From contig JAZOUB010000016.1 in the NCBI GenBank assembly GCA_045657945.1, positions 18,510 through 82,509 on the forward strand: a DNA stretch of 64,000 nucleotides, written 5' to 3'. The DNA is from HGM04593 sp045657945. GTDB taxonomy: Bacteria; Bacteroidota; Bacteroidia; Bacteroidales; Bacteroidaceae. The position numbers and the translations under genes are program-made. Below the pieces are notes generated by a model, which searched no databases, was not told where the DNA came from, and worked only from the letters and a program-made list of their open reading frames with translations. This document shows, one piece after another, positions 18,459-27,263 of the stretch (position 1 is its first letter; each line of letters opens with the position of its first letter).

Positions 18459-18564
18459 GAGAGGGTGACTCAAAAGTCATTTTGTAAAGAGAATTACCCC
18501 TGTCAGAATATGCTCTGGCAGGGGTTGTTTGTTCTAAAAGTGGGCTTTGGGGTCACCCTTTCTC
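18459..18564. repeat. Small element bounded by inverted GGGTGAC sequences
   Basis: gagagggtgac at 18459-18469 is mirrored by gtcaccctttctc at 18552-18564. The 106-bp segment between them contains the terminator hairpin and a second short palindromic stretch (gactcaaaagtc, 18467-18478). This looks like a short non-coding repeat or MITE-like remnant in the convergent gap, but only one copy is in the window. Confidence 0.35.
18496..18525 (+). terminator. Terminator after the DUF4923 gene
   Basis: An 11-bp stem (acccctgtcag / ctggcaggggt, one G-U pair) with an 8-nt loop is followed by TGTTTG. It lies in the convergent gap between DUF4923 and clpB. Confidence 0.7.
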
Positions 18565-18569
18565 GTTTG

Positions 18570-21161
18570 TCAGTTGTTTCTAAATGTCAGTTGCCCGTTC
18601 TGTGCATCAACGGTTATCGGGCGGCTCTTATCGACTGTGCCGGCAAGCAACTGCTTGGATAGCTCGTTGAGCAGGTAGCGCTGTATTGCGCGCTTGATTG
18701 GGCGTGCTCCGAACTCGGGGTCAAAACCAGCTTTTGCGATAAAGCGTATGGCTTCGTCGGTGGCATGGAACTTGATTTCGTTCTCGCTGAGCAATTTTGC
18801 GACAGCTGTTGTCTGCAGGCGGACAATCTGTTCTATCTCGCTCTCGTTGAGCGGTGTGAACATAATTATCTCATCTATGCGGTTGAGGAACTCGGGGCGT
18901 ATGGTTTTCTTCATCATCTCCATGACCCTTTCTTTTGTCTCCTCAATGATCATTTCGCGGTTTCTGCTATTCATTCCTTCGAACTGCTCCTGTATGTAGC
19001 TACTACCAAGGTTACTGGTCATTATGATGATGGTATTCTTGAAGTTTACTGTGCGTCCCTTGTTGTCGGTGAGTCTGCCATCATCGAGTACCTGTAGCAA
19101 GATGTTGAATACATCCGGGTGCGCTTTCTCTATTTCGTCAAAAAGTATTACAGAGTAGGGTTTGCGACGCACGGCCTCTGTGAGTTGTCCGCCCTCGTCG
19201 TAACCAACATATCCTGGAGGTGCTCCGATTAGGCGCGATACAGAGAATTTCTCCTGGTATTCGCTCATGTCAATCCTGGTCATCGATGTCTCGTCATTGA
19301 ATAGGTATGCAGCAAGTGCCTTGCCAAGCTCTGTCTTTCCAACTCCGGTTGTTCCAAGAAATATAAATGAGCCGATAGGACGTTTCGGGTCTTGCAGGCC
19401 TGCGCGGCTGCGTCGTACAGCATCGCTCACAGCCTGTATTGCTTCTTCTTGTCCAATTACCCTCTTGTGTAATTCGTCTTCAAGGTTCAGCAGTTTCTCG
19501 CGTTCGCTCTCCAGCATCTTGCTGATGGGGATTCCGGTCCATCGTGATACGATATCGGCTATATCTTCGGATGTAACCTCTTCCTTTATCATTGCGCTGC
19601 CACCCTGTGCGACGCGCAATGCCTCTTTGGTTCTGCTAATCTCTTCCTCGAGTTTTGTTATCTTGCCATAACGTATTTCGGCAACACGTCCGTAGTCTCC
19701 TTCGCGCTCAGCTTTCTCTGCTTCGAATTTAAGTTCCTCGATCTCGTGCTTTGAGTTCTGTATGCTGTCGGCGAGTTCTTTTTCTTGCTGCCATTTTGCG
19801 CGTTTGTGGCTCTCCTGTTCTTTCAATGCTGCAATCTCTTTGCTCAGGTGTGATAGTTTTACCTCGTCTTTTTCGCGCTTTATCGCCTCGCGCTCAATTT
19901 CAAGTTGTTTGATGTGACGTTCAATCTCGTCGAGCTCCTCGGGCAGGGAGTTGCGTTCCATGCGTAGCTTTGATGCAGCTTCGTCAATGAGGTCAATAGC
20001 TTTGTCGGGTAAAAAACGCTCGGTGATGTAGCGGTCGCTGAGGGTTACCGCTGCAATTATGGCATCGTCCTGTATGCGTACCTTGTGGTGGTTCTCATAG
20101 CGTTCCTTGAGACCGCGCAATATTGATATGCTGCTCATCTTGTCCGGTTCGTTCACCATTACGGTCTGGAAACGGCGTTCAAGTGCCTTGTCCTTTTCAA
20201 AGTATTTCTGGTATTCGTCGAGTGTGGTTGCTCCAATTGAGCGCAGTTCTCCGCGGGCGAGTGCCGGTTTCAGTATGTTGGCGGCGTCCATGGCTCCTTC
20301 GCTCTTACCTGCACCGACAAGGGTATGAATCTCGTCGATGAATAGTATTATCTGTCCGTCTGATTTTGTCACCTCGTTGATTACGGCTTTTAGTCTCTCC
20401 TCGAATTCGCCCTTGTATTTTGCGCCTGCAACAAGTGCTCCCATATCGAGCGAATAGACCTGCTTGTCGCGCAGGTTGTCGGGGACATCGCCGCGTACTA
20501 TGCGATGGGCGAGACCTTCGACAATAGCGGTCTTGCCGGTTCCCGGTTCGCCAATGAGTATTGGGTTGTTCTTTGTGCGACGGCTCAGTATTTGAAGTAT
20601 GCGGCGTATCTCCTCGTCGCGCCCTATTACGGGGTCGAGTTTTCCGCTTTTCGCACTCTCGTTGAGGTTGATAGCGTATTTGCTGAGTGCCTGATAGCTC
20701 TCTTCGGCTGTTTGCGATGTGACTTTTGCACCTTGCCTTAGTTGGGTTATCGCTTTTTCAAGCTCTGCGGCTGTGACTCCGTTTGCTTTGAGTATTCTTG
20801 CAGCATTGCTGTCAATCTCAAGCAGGGCGAGCAGCATGGGCTCTATCGAAACGAAGTCGTCGCCCATTTCTCTAGCCTTGTCCTGCGCCTTTGTGATTAC
20901 CTGGTTGCTTTCACGGCTCAGGTATGGTTCTCCGCCACTCACTTTGGGCTGGGTACGGATGGCGTTGTCAAGTTCCGCCTTTACTTTAGCGATGTTTGCT
21001 CCTGCTTTCTGCAACAGGAATGATGCGGTCTGTTCGCTACATTTCAGGATGCCACTTGTTATATGTGTTGGTTCAATGACTTGTTGCCCGTTCTGCTCGA
21101 CAAGTTTCACCGCTTCCTGAATGGCCTCTTGGGCCTTGATTGTAAATTTGTTGAAATCCAT
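18570..21161 (-). CDS. clpB: ATP-dependent disaggregase ClpB
   Basis: This 863-residue Hsp104-type chaperone has an N-terminal Clp_N domain (residues 1-145) and a first AAA domain with GEPGTGKTAIVEG (about 204) and FIDEIHTLVGAG. A long coiled-coil middle domain (about 410-530) is the ClpB hallmark. The second AAA domain has GTTGVGKTELGK (about 607) and ILFDEIEKAH. There is no ClpP-binding IGL/F loop. The minus-strand start is preceded by AGGAG 8 nt upstream, unusual for this phylum. It is heat-shock related in most bacteria; I see no operator here. Confidence 0.97.
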   Translation of the reverse strand: MDFNKFTIKAQEAIQEAVKLVEQNGQQVIEPTHITSGILKCSEQTASFLLQKAGANIAKVKAELDNAIRTQPKVSGGEPYLSRESNQVITKAQDKAREMGDDFVSIEPMLLALLEIDSNAARILKANGVTAAELEKAITQLRQGAKVTSQTAEESYQALSKYAINLNESAKSGKLDPVIGRDEEIRRILQILSRRTKNNPILIGEPGTGKTAIVEGLAHRIVRGDVPDNLRDKQVYSLDMGALVAGAKYKGEFEERLKAVINEVTKSDGQIILFIDEIHTLVGAGKSEGAMDAANILKPALARGELRSIGATTLDEYQKYFEKDKALERRFQTVMVNEPDKMSSISILRGLKERYENHHKVRIQDDAIIAAVTLSDRYITERFLPDKAIDLIDEAASKLRMERNSLPEELDEIERHIKQLEIEREAIKREKDEVKLSHLSKEIAALKEQESHKRAKWQQEKELADSIQNSKHEIEELKFEAEKAEREGDYGRVAEIRYGKITKLEEEISRTKEALRVAQGGSAMIKEEVTSEDIADIVSRWTGIPISKMLESEREKLLNLEDELHKRVIGQEEAIQAVSDAVRRSRAGLQDPKRPIGSFIFLGTTGVGKTELGKALAAYLFNDETSMTRIDMSEYQEKFSVSRLIGAPPGYVGYDEGGQLTEAVRRKPYSVILFDEIEKAHPDVFNILLQVLDDGRLTDNKGRTVNFKNTIIIMTSNLGSSYIQEQFEGMNSRNREMIIEETKERVMEMMKKTIRPEFLNRIDEIIMFTPLNESEIEQIVRLQTTAVAKLLSENEIKFHATDEAIRFIAKAGFDPEFGARPIKRAIQRYLLNELSKQLLAGTVDKSRPITVDAQNGQLTFRNN

Positions 21162-21214
21162 ATTTGTAATCTCCTTTCGCTATGGAGAGAACAAATATTG
21201 AACCAATGAAGTTT

Positions 21215-21255
21215 AAACTGCCATTTTGTCTAGCTAAAAGACAAAATGGCAGTTT
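21215..21255 (-). terminator. Terminator of mltG
   Basis: A perfect 16-bp stem (aaactgccattttgtc / gacaaaatggcagttt) with a 9-nt loop starts 3 bp after the mltG stop. It precedes clpB on the same strand, so clpB has its own promoter. Confidence 0.75.
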
Positions 21256-21257
21256 TG

Positions 21258-22307
21258 CTATTTCTTGATGTTGAGCTTGTTCAGTGCTTTCTGATATTTT
21301 TGTGCATTTGCGTTGTGTTCGGTAAGTGTCTTTGCGAAGTTGTGGGTGCCTGAGAAGTCTTCCTTTGCACACATGTACAGGTAGTCGTGTTTCTTATAGT
21401 TCAGTACGCTTTCTATTGCTTGTTTTGTTGGTATGCGTATTGGCCCGGGAGGAAGTCCTGTTATCTTGTATGTGTTGTATGGTGAGTTTACCTCAAGGTC
21501 TTTTTTAAGAATTCTCTTGCGTGTGGGGTCGCCAAGTGCAAATTTTACGGTTGGGTCGGCCTGCAGGGGTATTCCTTTTTTCAGACGGTTTATGTATAGT
21601 CCGGCAACTATTGGCATCTCCTGTACATTGGATGTCTCCTCGTCAACTATAGACGCCAGTGTTGCAATCTCTACCGGGGTCATTCCGGCTGTCTTTGCTT
21701 TGCTCTTGCGCTCTTCGTTCCAGAACTGTCGTTCCCAGTTTGCCAATTTTTTAAAGAAATCTTCGGCTGAAATATCCCAATAAACTTCGTAGGTGTCCGG
21801 GATGAAGAAAGCCGGTGTGGTTTCCTTGTTGTGTCCAAAACATGAAATCACGGTTGGGTCGGTGTATGCTGCAAGTTCTGTAGAATCTACCATCAATTGT
21901 CTGCTGATTGCTCCTATTGCCATTTGTACATCCCTTGTTGATGGTATCGTAACCCTGACTGGCGTCTGTTGTCTGCTTACAATGCGTTTGTAGATGTCTT
22001 TCATTGTATCGCCGTTCTTTATTGCATATTTTCCGCTGCGCTTGCGGCTGTTGAAGTTGTTGCGGTCTGCCAGTTTTTTGAAAGCTTTTTCCGAGGCGTC
22101 CGGCGCGACCTCCTTGATTTTTCTTATGACTGTTTCGGCATTGTCCTGTGGGGTGATGTAGATATAAGCGGTTTCGCTCAAGTCTATCTTTTTCATTTTG
22201 ACCAAATAGTAGTCATATCCGTAGGTGTAGCCGAAATATGCAATTATTGCTATGGCTATAGCTGCCAATGCTGCCAGTATGTTCTTCTTTTTACTTCTTC
22301 TGCTCAT
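21258..22307 (-). CDS. mltG: Endolytic transglycosylase MltG
   Basis: This 349-residue inner-membrane protein cuts nascent peptidoglycan strands and sets glycan length. It has one N-terminal helix (ILAALAAIAIAIIAYFGYTY). The YceG domain follows with FFIPDTYEVYW, the catalytic Glu in ATLASIVDEETS (about residue 220), LQADPTVKFALGD, and SPYNTYKITGLPPGPI. The length is typical. It is a single gene, with a divergent polysaccharide export operon upstream. Confidence 0.93.
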   Translation of the reverse strand: MSRRSKKKNILAALAAIAIAIIAYFGYTYGYDYYLVKMKKIDLSETAYIYITPQDNAETVIRKIKEVAPDASEKAFKKLADRNNFNSRKRSGKYAIKNGDTMKDIYKRIVSRQQTPVRVTIPSTRDVQMAIGAISRQLMVDSTELAAYTDPTVISCFGHNKETTPAFFIPDTYEVYWDISAEDFFKKLANWERQFWNEERKSKAKTAGMTPVEIATLASIVDEETSNVQEMPIVAGLYINRLKKGIPLQADPTVKFALGDPTRKRILKKDLEVNSPYNTYKITGLPPGPIRIPTKQAIESVLNYKKHDYLYMCAKEDFSGTHNFAKTLTEHNANAQKYQKALNKLNIKK

Positions 22308-22469
22308 AAAAAATCAAATTTGTGCAAAAATACAATATTATGGATAAAAAGACAAATGTGAAACTGCTTAAAATAGAATGTAAAACATGTGTTCTTTGTC
22401 TCTTTTTTGTAAAATTTAAAAAGTGGTTACTTTTTTGGTGAAAAATGCTGTGTAAATGCATTTATTTCT

Positions 22470-22477
22470 TATCTTTG
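22470..22477 (+). promoter_or_regulatory. -7 element of the wza-wzc operon
   Basis: TATCTTTG lies 83 bp before the ATG at 22560. A T-rich stretch precedes it, but no TTG sits at 19-20 nt. The leader is A/T-rich. Confidence 0.5.
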
Positions 22478-22559
22478 CATATTCAATGGTCTGTTGTGTG
22501 CACTTTTTGTATGCGGCAAATCTGTGTTTTTTTTGAAATAAAAAATAAACATTAGGATA

Positions 22560-23351
22560 ATGAAAAAGAAGATTGTTTTTCTCTCTTTGCTCGCAGTATT
22601 GATGCTGGCATCCTGTAACTCTCACAAAAAAGTACCATATCTACAGAATAGTACTGAATGGAGTGAGACCGAGCAGGTCGTAAATGTGTATGAACCCAAG
22701 ATTCAGCCTTACGATTTGTTGAATATCCTTGTGGCAAATCCAGACAATCCGTCGTCTTCAATAGCGTATAATCTGGTTTCGCCTTCTGATAACTCAAGGA
22801 CTCAGGCGTTGCAGACACAGCCTACGCTTCACGATTATCTTGTGGACGCTGATGGCTGTGTGGTGATGCCTAATGCCGGCAAACTTAAAATTGGTGGCTT
22901 GACTATTTCCGAGGCCGAGAAATTGATTCTGGAAAAGGTGAGTGCCGGTTTTGCAACAGCTCCCATGGTTGTTGTCCGTTTTGTTAATTTCAAGGTTTCT
23001 GTGCTTGGCGAAGTGACTGCTCCTGGAACATATACCGTTAAGAATGGTAAAATCAATATTCTTGAGGCTTTGGCACTTGCGCGTGATTTGACTATATATG
23101 GTCAGCGAGATAATGTCAAGATTATCCGTGAAGACAGTGCCGGTAAAAAGGAGATTGTGGAGCTTGATCTTAATGATGCCTCTATTCTTAATTCGCCTTA
23201 TTATAATTTGCAGCAGAATGATGTCGTGTATGTGACACCAAACAAATCAAAAGCAAAGAATTCTGATATTGGTTCAAGTACATCGCTTTGGTTCTCCGGA
23301 ACATCTATATTCATATCTTTGGTATCACTATTGTATAATATCTTAAACTAA
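22560..23351 (+). CDS. Wza-like polysaccharide export lipoprotein
   Basis: This 263-residue protein has a lipobox (LMLASC, Cys 19), a Poly_export domain (IQPYDLLNILVANPDN) and one SLBB-type domain (VSVLGEVTAPGTYTVKNGKI). The C-terminus has a hydrophobic stretch (SIFISLVSLLYNIL) that could be the outer-membrane helix. It forms the outer-membrane channel for capsule or exopolysaccharide export. It is followed after 6 bp by the Wzc-like kinase. Confidence 0.9.
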   Translation: MKKKIVFLSLLAVLMLASCNSHKKVPYLQNSTEWSETEQVVNVYEPKIQPYDLLNILVANPDNPSSSIAYNLVSPSDNSRTQALQTQPTLHDYLVDADGCVVMPNAGKLKIGGLTISEAEKLILEKVSAGFATAPMVVVRFVNFKVSVLGEVTAPGTYTVKNGKINILEALALARDLTIYGQRDNVKIIREDSAGKKEIVELDLNDASILNSPYYNLQQNDVVYVTPNKSKAKNSDIGSSTSLWFSGTSIFISLVSLLYNILN

Positions 23352-23357
23352 CGGATT

Positions 23358-25772
23358 ATGCGCGAGAACGAGAATATAAATATTGAAAAGGAAGAGAAAG
23401 AGGAGGGTGGCTTTAGCATAATCAAGGCTATTGGCTATTTGCGCTCATACTGGAAACTTTTTGTCTTGTCGTTTGTAGTGTGTATGTTGTTGGCGGTTGT
23501 TTACCTTCGCCGCGCTACACCTGTGTATCAAGTGGCTGCCAAAGTTCTTTTGCAGGATAGTGAAAAGGGTGGTGCCATATCTTCCCCGGCTGATATGTTG
23601 GCCGATTTCGGTATGCAGAGCCAGACTTCCAACATAGAGAATGAGATTGAAGTTATGGCTTCTACGGCAGTAGTTCGTGGTGCTGTTATCAATTCAGACC
23701 TCTTTGTAAAGTATAAGTCTAAGGGAAAGGCTTTGCACAAAAGTGAAACTCCGTTCCTTGTTTCATTTGACAAGGAGCGCTTGTCGGAGTTGTCGGGTAT
23801 AATCAATGTCAATTTCACTGTAGAAAGAGACGGAAAGGTAAAACTTGCATGCAAGTATGAAGGTAAAGGACCTGATGAACTTGAGTTGACGACATCTCCT
23901 TATCTTCTTCAGACACCGGCCGGAAATGTAACCATTGAACGCAATGAAAAGGTTGCTCTTGCCCCGGGATGTGTTACGGTATCTATTATGCCTGTAAATT
24001 CTGTTGTCGGTAAATATAAAGGCGCCCTCTCTATTGCTCCTTTGTCAAAAACCGCGTCGGTAGCAGTCCTTTCTTTCAACACTCCGGTTCCAGCCGAAGG
24101 CGTTGATTTCCTAAACTCGATAATGGTGAGTTTCAATGAGGTTACCAATGAGAATAAACGTCAGGTAGCTCGTCGTACCGAGGCTTTCATCTCTGGTCGT
24201 TTGAGTTCGTTGAGGCTTGAACTTGAGGAGATGGAGAGTAATCTTGCTGCATATAAAATGCAGAATGAACTGGTTGACCCGCAACTTGATGTAAAACAGG
24301 TTAGTCAGAAAAAAGAAGAATATATAAAGTTGCTCGAGCAGGTAGATCTCAAGATTGAGGCATCAAAATATCTCAATGCCTTTGTCAATGAGCCTAAGAA
24401 TGATATGCAGATAATCCCAACCTCTTTTGGAGTAGATATGGATCCTGCTTTGGTGACTCTTATCAGCAATTATAATGCCAAGGTGCTCGAACGTAAGGCG
24501 TTGTTGCAGTCAACTACTGAAGAGAACCCAATGCTCAAGACATCTACAGCAGTGGTATCTGCGATGCAGGACGATTTGCGTGCAGCTCTCAAGGCACTTG
24601 ATCAGTCTTTGGAGATAGAGCGCAAGGCAGTGGCTATTCTTGCTGATAAATACACCGGTCGTTTCGAGATGTCGCCCGAGGTTGAGCGTAAACTTATAAG
24701 CATAACACGTGAATGTACCATCAAGTCCGACCTCTATGTCATGCTGTTGCAGAAGTACGAGGAAACTTTGTTGAGCATTGAAGTTACATCCGACAATCTT
24801 AGCTGTATTGACGCTCCCGGTCTTGCAGGAATTGTCTCTCCGAACAAGCGTATGATATATGTCTTTGCCTTGTTAATGGCGTTTGTATTGCCAGTCGCAT
24901 TCATATATATACGCGTCAAGATGCGTAACAAATTCGATAGCATCGAGGAAATTCAGGAGAAACTCGACGTGTCATATGTTGGCTCCATTCCAATGAAAAT
25001 GGTTAGACGTCGACTTAAAAAGAGCCAGTCGAAGCCCATTGTGGTCGAGAAGAATGTCAACGATGTTATGGCCGAGGCTTTCAGAACGTTGCGTACAAAT
25101 CTCCAGTTCGTGATGAAAAGAAATTCCGGTAAGGTTGTGATGTTTACTTCTACTGTTTCCGGTGAGGGAAAGACTTTCATTGCTTCAAACTTGGCAGTCA
25201 GCATTGCTCTGCTTGGCAAGAAAGTTCTTCTTGTGGGTTGTGATATTCGTCGTCCACGCCTTGCTGAAGTATTCAATTTCCCAGGAAATTGCCAGGGATT
25301 GACAAGCTACCTTGCGGCTTCTGAGGGTGAAGTATCTATGCTTGATGGCTTTATTATTCCATCAAATGTTGTTGATGGTCTTGATTTGTTGCCTGCGGGT
25401 ATTGTGCCTCCTAATCCTGCAGAGCTTCTTTCTGGCAGCAACTTGGATAGGGCAATTGAGTACTTGAAGGAAAAATACGATTTCATTATACTTGATGCAG
25501 CACCAGTCGGTCTTGTAGCCGACTCAATGATTATAAACCGAGTCGCAGATACTGTAGTGTATGTGATGCGTCTTAATTACACCCACAAGGTCGATGCAGA
25601 CTTTATATCATCATTGATTCATGAAAAGAAGCTTGATAATGTCTCTATTGTAGTGAATGGTGAGAATTTGGCTGACAAGTCCTACGGTTCGCGTGGCAGT
25701 CATCGTTATTCAAGTTATGGCTATTCTTATCTGGAGAAATCCAAGAAGAAAAGCTGGTGGAAAATATGGTGA
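23358..25772 (+). CDS. Wzc-like polysaccharide co-polymerase / BY-kinase
   Basis: The 804-residue protein has two membrane helices (about 33-52 and 505-525) around a periplasmic Wzz domain with coiled coil. A cytoplasmic tyrosine-kinase domain follows, with Walker A STVSGEGKTFIASNLA (about 598), Walker A' VGCDIRRPRL and Walker B IILDAAPVGL. The C-terminal tail holds a tyrosine cluster (SYGSRGSHRYSSYGYSYLEK) for autophosphorylation. With the preceding Wza it would control export and chain length. No glycosyltransferase genes follow; the operon ends in a terminator. Confidence 0.93.
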   Translation: MRENENINIEKEEKEEGGFSIIKAIGYLRSYWKLFVLSFVVCMLLAVVYLRRATPVYQVAAKVLLQDSEKGGAISSPADMLADFGMQSQTSNIENEIEVMASTAVVRGAVINSDLFVKYKSKGKALHKSETPFLVSFDKERLSELSGIINVNFTVERDGKVKLACKYEGKGPDELELTTSPYLLQTPAGNVTIERNEKVALAPGCVTVSIMPVNSVVGKYKGALSIAPLSKTASVAVLSFNTPVPAEGVDFLNSIMVSFNEVTNENKRQVARRTEAFISGRLSSLRLELEEMESNLAAYKMQNELVDPQLDVKQVSQKKEEYIKLLEQVDLKIEASKYLNAFVNEPKNDMQIIPTSFGVDMDPALVTLISNYNAKVLERKALLQSTTEENPMLKTSTAVVSAMQDDLRAALKALDQSLEIERKAVAILADKYTGRFEMSPEVERKLISITRECTIKSDLYVMLLQKYEETLLSIEVTSDNLSCIDAPGLAGIVSPNKRMIYVFALLMAFVLPVAFIYIRVKMRNKFDSIEEIQEKLDVSYVGSIPMKMVRRRLKKSQSKPIVVEKNVNDVMAEAFRTLRTNLQFVMKRNSGKVVMFTSTVSGEGKTFIASNLAVSIALLGKKVLLVGCDIRRPRLAEVFNFPGNCQGLTSYLAASEGEVSMLDGFIIPSNVVDGLDLLPAGIVPPNPAELLSGSNLDRAIEYLKEKYDFIILDAAPVGLVADSMIINRVADTVVYVMRLNYTHKVDADFISSLIHEKKLDNVSIVVNGENLADKSYGSRGSHRYSSYGYSYLEKSKKKSWWKIW

Positions 25773-25785
25773 TTGAAAAAAAATA

Positions 25786-25820
25786 AAAAGCGGCGCACTT
25801 TTTAAAGAGTGTGCCACTTT
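25786..25820 (+). terminator. Terminator after the wzc-like gene
   Basis: An A/T-flanked hairpin with arms of aaaagcggcgcact and agtgtgccactttt (one mismatch, one wobble) is followed by TTATTTG. Confidence 0.7.
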
Positions 25821-25847
25821 TTATTTGAAAAAATATTGCAAAAAGCG

Positions 25848-25877
25848 TTGCAGTATAAAAAAAAAGAGGTATCTTTG
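25848..25877 (+). promoter_or_regulatory. Promoter of the tRNA-Pro pair
   Basis: TTG (25848-25850), 19 nt, TATCTTTG (25870-25877). This is a perfect Bacteroidota consensus pair, 50 bp before the first tRNA. Confidence 0.8.
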
Positions 25878-25927
25878 CAAACCGAAATCCTGAACCTTTT
25901 GGGGTTGCAGGTTGAAAAGAACAGTTA

Positions 25928-26000
25928 CGGGGTGTAGCGCAGTTGGTAGCGCATCTGGTTTGGGACCAGGGGGTCGCAGGTTCGAATCCTGTCACCCCGA
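25928..26000 (+). tRNA. tRNA-Pro(UGG), first copy
   Basis: 73 bases form a complete cloverleaf: acceptor arms cggggtg/caccccg with discriminator A, and anticodon loop tttggga with TGG at the anticodon position. The T-arm is gcagg-ttcgaat-cctgt. CCA is not encoded. The C1-G72 acceptor pair is typical of bacterial tRNA-Pro. Confidence 0.96.
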
Positions 26001-26086
26001 CAACTGAAAGGTAAAAGAGACAATCTCGCGGTGTTGTGTCAAGGCCTGGGTGGTGTGAGCTGCTCGAACAAATAAAAACCGTTATT

Positions 26087-26159
26087 CGGGGTGTAGCGCA
26101 GTTGGTAGCGCATCTGGTTTGGGACCAGGGGGTCGCAGGTTCGAATCCTGTCACCCCGA
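26087..26159 (+). tRNA. tRNA-Pro(UGG), second identical copy
   Basis: This is an exact copy of the 73-base tRNA gene at 25928, 86 bp downstream in the same direction. Both are probably cut from one transcript started at 25848-25877 and ended at 26238-26267. Confidence 0.96.
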
Positions 26160-26237
26160 CAACTAAGCAAATTATAAAGCAAATAACTTTCAAGGTTGTT
26201 TGCTTTTTTTGTTTTTAAATCCTTGACCTACTTTTTT

Positions 26238-26267
26238 GGGCTCACCTGCAAAAGTGCATGTGAGCCC
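26238..26267 (+). terminator. Terminator of the tRNA transcript
   Basis: An 8-bp G/C-rich stem (gggctcac / gtgagccc) around a 14-nt loop, itself partly paired, is followed by TTTTTC. Confidence 0.8.
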
Positions 26268-26338
26268 TTTTTCTATTATGCGGTGGGCGCTTTACAAAAA
26301 GGGGTGAAGTTAATACATAATGTATGGCTGAATTTTGA

Positions 26339-26346
26339 TAACTTTG
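26339..26346 (+). promoter_or_regulatory. -7 element of the cyclophilin gene
   Basis: TAACTTTG lies 71 bp before the ATG at 26417. No -33 TTG at standard spacing was found. Confidence 0.5.
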
Positions 26347-26416
26347 CAACAATAACGAAGGAAACGCTTGCTCAGGGCAACGCGTGACATGTAAATAAAA
26401 TATATTGATATAAATT

Positions 26417-27157
26417 ATGGCAAAAGTTAAGATTTCTACAACAATGGGCGACATTACAGTGCGCCTCTATGATGAGACACCGTTGCACCGCGATAACTTC
26501 CTGAAGCTTGCCGCTGAGGGATTCTATAACGGAACCCTGTTCCATCGTGTGATAAAGGATTTCATGATTCAGGGTGGTGACCCAGAGAGTAAGGGTGCTC
26601 CAGCCGGCAAGAGTCTGGGAACCGGTGGTCCCGGTTATAATGTCCCTGCCGAGATTCAGCCAGCACTGTTCCACAAGCGTGGCGCATTGAGTGCAGCACG
26701 CCTTGGCGACGAGGTTAACCCTATGAAGGAGAGTAGTGGTAGCCAGTTCTATGTCGTTTGGGGAAAGGTTTACAAAGCTGCTGAACTTAAACAGCTTGAA
26801 CACCAGATGAAGATGCAGCAGGACCAGAACATATTCAATGCGCTTGCAATGGAACGTCGCGAAGAGATTATGAACCTGCGCCGCAACCGCGACCGCGAGG
26901 GCTTGATGGAGCTGCAGGACAAGTTGGCAAAGATGGCAATGGAGAAGAGCAAGAAGATGGGCGCTCCAACATTTACTCCTGAGCAGGTGGAGGCTTATAC
27001 CACACAAGGCGGAACGCCATTCCTCGATGGCGGATACACCGTGTTCGGCGAGGTAGAGGAGGGCTTGGAAGTTGTCGAGGCAATACAGAACGTGGCAACA
27101 TCAAATGGCGACCGCCCAAAGACCGATGTTGTGATGAATGTGGTGGTAGTTGAGTAA
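26417..27157 (+). CDS. Cyclophilin-type peptidyl-prolyl isomerase
   Basis: This 246-residue cytoplasmic PPIase has no signal peptide. The active-site segment FHRVIKDFMIQGGDP and the GSQFYVVWGKVY motif are those of cyclophilins. Between about residues 118 and 190 it carries a charged helical insertion (rich in Arg, Glu, Met and Gln), which makes it longer than the ~170-residue core. This insertion is usual in Bacteroidales homologues. Confidence 0.93.
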   Translation: MAKVKISTTMGDITVRLYDETPLHRDNFLKLAAEGFYNGTLFHRVIKDFMIQGGDPESKGAPAGKSLGTGGPGYNVPAEIQPALFHKRGALSAARLGDEVNPMKESSGSQFYVVWGKVYKAAELKQLEHQMKMQQDQNIFNALAMERREEIMNLRRNRDREGLMELQDKLAKMAMEKSKKMGAPTFTPEQVEAYTTQGGTPFLDGGYTVFGEVEEGLEVVEAIQNVATSNGDRPKTDVVMNVVVVE

Positions 27158-27195
27158 ATACTTATAATAGAAACTAACGATAAGAAGTGATAGAT

Positions 27196-27235
27196 GTTCC
27201 CTAAATGGTTGTGTGCATACAACCATTTAGGGAAC
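27196..27235. terminator. Terminator between the cyclophilin and MerR genes
   Basis: A perfect 17-bp stem (27196-27212 with 27219-27235) has a 6-nt loop and TTTT on the plus side. It probably also serves the convergent minus-strand gene ending at 27264. Confidence 0.85.
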
Positions 27236-27263
27236 TTTTCTTATGATACGGTATCAGTCGGCC

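Noticed and set aside
25645..26193. Long minus-strand ORF of 182 codons with duplicated GVTGFEPATPWSQT-type segments
   Set aside because: It is the antisense of the two tRNA-Pro genes; the 'repeat' is the identical tRNA sequence read as protein, a well-known annotation artefact.
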